In this document: in pieces, positions 60,478 to 64,000 of the stretch
How the letters are laid out: each line of letters starts with the position of its first letter
How positions within the stretch are numbered: position 1 is the stretch's first letter
Assembly (NCBI GenBank): GCA_020055645.1
Contig: CM034546.1
Location: 31,744,001-31,808,000 of the forward strand
DNA length: 64,000 bases
Direction: 5' to 3'
From: Tomocerus qinae
Lineage: Eukaryota > Arthropoda > Collembola > Entomobryomorpha > Tomoceridae
The notes under the pieces: model-generated
What the model saw: only the letters and a program-made list of their open reading frames with translations
What the model was told of the DNA's origin: nothing
Databases searched by the model: none
Made by a program: the position numbers and the translations under genes

Positions 60478-62640
60478 TTAATTATCGGGGATAAAGAAAT
60501 AGTTAACTACCTCGTTTATAGTTTCATCGTAACTTGAAAAGTCGCTTAAATTATACGTGTTACTATCGGTTTCTTTTAATTGTATTCCTAGGAAGTATTT
60601 AAATAAATCTCTTTTGAATATGTTTATTGTTTTGCTGTTTCTAATGTATTCAGGTAGCATTAACCATTCGTCTATTGCTTGTTTATGAAAAGCTCTTTCA
60701 ATATAACGTGAATTTCTGTTCTTTTTTATAACATAAGTGTAAGTTTTAGCCCTAGTGGCTCTGGTTGATACTTCGTTTATTTCTAGGTAATCGTTAAAAT
60801 ATGGTGGACAGTCAATGTTATTTATAATAATATACGTAATTTTTAGGAGTTTGTACTTGTACATAAAGTTTGGAAAAAGCCAGTTAATCTCGGTTGAGAT
60901 TAGATATTTTACACTCTCATATTTATGAATGTCGAGTACAAACCTTCCGGCAGTACGAATTATAGTTTCGATCGTTTTCATATTATATTTATATGTGGTA
61001 CCCCATACTGCTAATAAATATCTTACAATGGATAATACATATGTATTTAAAATGAGTTTTCTATTGTTTATCGAGAAAAAGGACTTAAGTGGATACAGAG
61101 ACCATATAATTGCATTACACCTTTTGGCAACGTATGTAGTGTGGTTTGTCCATTCTAATTTACTATCAATAATTAAACCTAGTATTTTTAGTTCTTTTTC
61201 TGGGCGTATATTTACATTTTTATAATGGATAACAATATTATCAAGTGATTTAATCACATGTGGACTAGCTATTATCATCATTTTAGTTTTTCGTACATTT
61301 AGTTCAAGTCTATTTAATGACATCCACTCTGATATATGATCTAAGTCATCAGAGATTTTACTTAATAGCATATTTATTTGATTAGGGTGACCAGAAATAA
61401 TTATTTGGTTGTCGTCCGCAAATTGGATACTTAGGCTATTTTTTATACATAAAGGTAGGTCGTTAACTAAGATAGAGAACAATAAACTTCCTAATACTGA
61501 ACCTTGGGGCACTCCGAGATTTACCCCTTTTATCTGCGAATTATTTTTGTTAATATTGTAATTACATTCATCGTTTTCTTGATTGCTAGGCTTGTTATTA
61601 AAAACGTCACTAGTATTACTTTTGATCTTTACATATTGTTTTCTATTTGATAGGTATGATTTGAACCATGAAAAATCTATATTATACCATGACATTTTTT
61701 CTTCTAATATTTCTTTGTCAACTTTGTCAAAGGCCTTAGATACGTCGAGTGAGAGTACTATATTTACATTGCCTATCGCGACGTTTTTAAATAAAATATC
61801 CGTTAGTGCAAGTTGCGCATGCAGTGTAGAGTGGTTTTTCCTGAATCCGAATTGGGTTTTGCACAGAATATCATTATCGTTAACATAAGTTACTAATTGA
61901 TTGTATATACATTTTTCGGTTATTTTTGATATAACAGTTTGATTTGAAACTGGTCTATAATGACTTACATCAGTTGGATTAGTTAGCTTTGGTACTGGTG
62001 TTATCTTTGATACTTTAATATTGTCACATACATAACTTTCCTCAATACTCTGGTTCACAATCTCCAGAAGTGAATTACATACATTGGGTGACTGCATAAG
62101 GTATTTAAAATAAATAGGAGACAAATCTAAATAATCGGTAGATCGGGAAGTTTGCTTTTTTAACGATTTCCAAGCTGATTGTAGTTCTAAATGCGTTACA
62201 GGAGATATTTTGAATTGGGAGTTAATATCAGGTAAATTAGGTGGTTTTACAGGAATTGTGTTTAACACATTACTTGCAGTGCATATATTGACAAAAAAGT
62301 CATTAAAAATATTAGCTTCTATATCTATAATACATTGTTCCTTTTGCTTTCCAATAGAGATAATATTTTTTAGTGTCTCATGAACACCTACTTTCTCTAT
62401 TTGATGATTATAATAGGTTTTAGTATCGGCTTTTATTGCTTTTTTGAGAGATTGATTTAGTTTGTTAAGAATTGCTTTGTTTAATAAGGAAGGGTTTTTT
62501 TTAAATATCTTATAAGCTTTGTTCCTTTCATACTTTAATTGTTGTGTAACATTATTTAGATATTTTCGAGAGCTATTATTATTAACAGTTATTTTTTTAT
62601 AAGGTACGTGAGTATTTACAGTCTGAATAATATTATTACT
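60478..62640 (-). CDS. LINE ORF2, reverse transcriptase part
   Basis: Open from about 62640 in this frame, with the first Met at 62268, to the stop at 60478. RT motifs in order: 'SKITPVPKLTNPTDVSHYRP' (fingers), 'FGFRKNHSTLHAQLAL', 'LSLDVSKAFDKVD' (first catalytic Asp), 'VPQGSVLGSLLFSILVNDLP', 'QFADDNQIIISG' (FADD catalytic box) and 'ELKILGLIID' (thumb region). It copies element RNA at a nicked target. There is no RNase H domain. The C-terminal 150 residues are the usual LINE tail. The frame joins the endonuclease only through a one-base shift near 62670. Confidence 0.9.
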   Translation of the reverse strand, partial: SNNIIQTVNTHVPYKKITVNNNSSRKYLNNVTQQLKYERNKAYKIFKKNPSLLNKAILNKLNQSLKKAIKADTKTYYNHQIEKVGVHETLKNIISIGKQKEQCIIDIEANIFNDFFVNICTASNVLNTIPVKPPNLPDINSQFKISPVTHLELQSAWKSLKKQTSRSTDYLDLSPIYFKYLMQSPNVCNSLLEIVNQSIEESYVCDNIKVSKITPVPKLTNPTDVSHYRPVSNQTVISKITEKCIYNQLVTYVNDNDILCKTQFGFRKNHSTLHAQLALTDILFKNVAIGNVNIVLSLDVSKAFDKVDKEILEEKMSWYNIDFSWFKSYLSNRKQYVKIKSNTSDVFNNKPSNQENDECNYNINKNNSQIKGVNLGVPQGSVLGSLLFSILVNDLPLCIKNSLSIQFADDNQIIISGHPNQINMLLSKISDDLDHISEWMSLNRLELNVRKTKMMIIASPHVIKSLDNIVIHYKNVNIRPEKELKILGLIIDSKLEWTNHTTYVAKRCNAIIWSLYPLKSFFSINNRKLILNTYVLSIVRYLLAVWGTTYKYNMKTIETIIRTAGRFVLDIHKYESVKYLISTEINWLFPNFMYKYKLLKITYIIINNIDCPPYFNDYLEINEVSTRATRAKTYTYVIKKNRNSRYIERAFHKQAIDEWLMLPEYIRNSKTINIFKRDLFKYFLGIQLKETDSNTYNLSDFSSYDETINEVVNYFFIPDN

Positions 62641-62648
62641 AAAATTTA

Positions 62649-63430
62649 TTACTTTATCGTATCGGCCTCTCCTGTAAGGTTTTGTAATTCATTAATATTA
62701 TCTAGAACTTTTGACATTGTGTAGTCATTTATTTTTTGAAAGCGGATAATCTTTTTTGTTTTTTTAATTTTTGGTATATTAATACGTGCCTGCACCAGAT
62801 CATGGTCACCTAAACATTTGTCATCTACGCTAACGTTGATATTTTCGGTATTGTTGCTTATAAATAAATCGAGAATTGAATTTCCTCTGGTTGGTACGTT
62901 TACAAATTGTTTCAGACAGAAATTATTTAATAATTTATTAAATTTATCTTGAAGTCCTTTCGTAATATTATCATTGAGGTTAAAATCCCCTAGTATATAA
63001 ACACTCTTTCTAGTTTGACATAATTCAGAAAATATTAATTCAAAGGATACGAAATCATTATCGATTCCTTCTTTCTTGTAATCGGGGCCTCGATAAATAC
63101 AGACAACTATGAACGATTTATTAAATTTACTTTGTACAGTAATACCACAGTATTCGACATTATTATTTAATTTTAGTTGATTTTCGTTTTTAAAGTTCAG
63201 TATAATACAAATTCCTCCATTACCTTTGTAAGTCCTGTCCTTTCTTACCACCGCATAATTCTCGAACTTTGGCGATAGCATGTCTTGCTATAAAAACGTT
63301 TCAGTCAGACATAATAAGTCGTAATTTTCGCTGCATAACAACTCGTCAATTAGATGTACTTTTTTGTTGATTGATTGGATGTTTACATGGGAAATGGTCA
63401 GTTTATATTTTGATGGGATTTCGTCATTCA
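62649..63430 (-). pseudogene. LINE ORF2, APE-type endonuclease part (one stop)
   Basis: Begins near 63430, just past the ORF1 stop, with 'LTISHVNIQSINKK' and 'YDLLCLTETFL', the N-terminal Asn and the catalytic Glu of APE-like endonucleases, then a stop. It continues with 'KDRTYKGNGGICIIL', 'FIVVCIYRGPDY', 'YILGDFNLND' and 'DKCLGDHDLVQARI' (the Gly-Asp-His-Asp catalytic end). All key residues are visible, so the stop is the main lesion. Confidence 0.8.
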
Positions 63431-64000
63431 GGTTCCTAAAAAACTACACCCAGCTGCTGTCGTCACACTGTTGCTGGCTTCATCGGTTTGATTGATGTCA
63501 CTATTTTCGAATGGGTTGTTTGTTTGCAGTTTTCCGTTAATGACGTGAAATACTTGGCCGTTGACTACAATTTGGTTTTTATTAAGGTGAATTTTTGCTT
63601 GTAGACCGCTTTCGGTTGCTTCAGTGTATTTGTTGCGTAATAAGATTCTGGATTTTCTGGTGTTTAACGGGAGATCTTCGTTAATAAATATCTTCTTCTT
63701 GGCGCCTCGGAGTTTAAGCCTCTCTGAGAATACTATATTTCAATCATATTGTAAAACAAATTGCACTCTTATTGGTCGTGCTTTTCCATGAACATATCGG
63801 GAAAGTCTGGTTATAACGTCGATTTTTACATTTGAGATTTGTAATATTTCTGTTATAATTTTTTCCACTTTCTGTGCACATTGTATTTCATTTTCGTGTT
63901 CATCGTCGTCTACTCCAATGAAGATTAAGTTTTTCTTGCGTATTTCCTTATCTAACCGCTCATTTTCGTTTTGGAGAAAATAAACTTTTTTCTTCAGTGT
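63428..64000 (-). pseudogene. LINE ORF1, C-terminal part (one stop, runs off window)
   Basis: Opens at the window edge with a coiled-coil-like stretch (KKKVYFLQNENERLDKEI), then 'NLIFIGVDDDEHENE' and 'RLSRYVHGKARPIRVQFVL', which resemble the RRM-like RNA-binding domain of LINE ORF1 proteins. One in-frame stop follows, then 'KIFINEDLPLNTRKSRILL', the conserved C-terminal domain. It ends at 63428-63430, directly upstream of ORF2. It would coat element RNA. Confidence 0.7.

Larger units (their letters stand above)
60303..64000 (-). mobile_element. Non-LTR retrotransposon (LINE, CR1/Jockey-like), 5' end beyond the window
   Basis: In element order (right to left): ORF1 part, endonuclease, reverse transcriptase, then a 3' tail of (AAAT)n-type repeats (60307-60328). 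The short tandem-repeat tail instead of poly(A), together with 'QFGFRKNHST' and 'VPQGSVLG' in the RT, fits the CR1/L2/Jockey group. It is broken by a stop in ORF1 (63740-63742), a stop in the endonuclease (63288-63290) and a frame change near 62670 between endonuclease and RT. The RT domain itself is open over about 600 codons, so decay is recent. Confidence 0.9.

Overview
The window is eukaryotic and almost certainly from an arthropod. Its genes are split by short AT-rich GT-AG introns. It carries a molybdo-flavoenzyme gene of insect aldehyde-oxidase type, a Tret1-like sugar transporter, an alpha carbonic anhydrase, ZAD-like C2H2 zinc-finger genes, a small tetraspan membrane protein, a chemoreceptor-like gene and a divergent ionotropic receptor. 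The lineage-specific chemoreceptor style and the AT-rich, MITE-rich intergenic DNA would fit a springtail (Collembola), but I cannot prove that from sequence alone.

Layout. 1-8160: a diverged tandem array (period about 340-420 bp), split at about 513/6158 by two abutting LTR elements: a miniature one (514-959) whose LTRs contain a tRNA-like Pol III module, and a larger non-coding one (960-6157). 10744-13014: MFS sugar transporter, 4 exons, 492 aa. 15551-24248: aldehyde oxidase/xanthine dehydrogenase family gene, 25 exons, 1325 aa, fully open. 24583-25686: long-armed foldback element with TA target duplication. 25.7-30.3 kb: mostly empty, with two gene-like fragments, then a 100-base assembly gap. 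30572-31466: secreted alpha carbonic anhydrase with one late frameshift.

32.0-46.3 kb: a segmental duplication. Two paralogous minus-strand zinc-finger genes (32724-37224 and 41084-46048), each with about 27 fingers and a split CxxC N-terminal domain, sit either side of a nest of DNA elements: a hAT-type MITE inside a piggyBac-type MITE, then a foldback element made of a 39-bp minisatellite. Both paralogues have frameshifts. One has a GC splice donor where the other has GT, and one has a linker exon triplicated.

46-64 kb: a four-exon tetraspan membrane protein (48039-48996), a chemoreceptor-like gene (51223-52620), a hAT-type MITE, a pogo-like transposase remnant, an ionotropic receptor gene (55679-57716, one frameshift), a MULE-like element with long inverted repeats, and a minus-strand LINE running off the right edge.

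The genes do not form an operon or pathway. The chemoreceptor and ionotropic receptor may both be chemosensory. Host genes here carry single-base reading-frame breaks unusually often, mostly at or next to homopolymers, while the two longest multi-exon genes are perfectly open. Assembly indel error and real decay are both plausible, and the distinction matters for anyone using these models.
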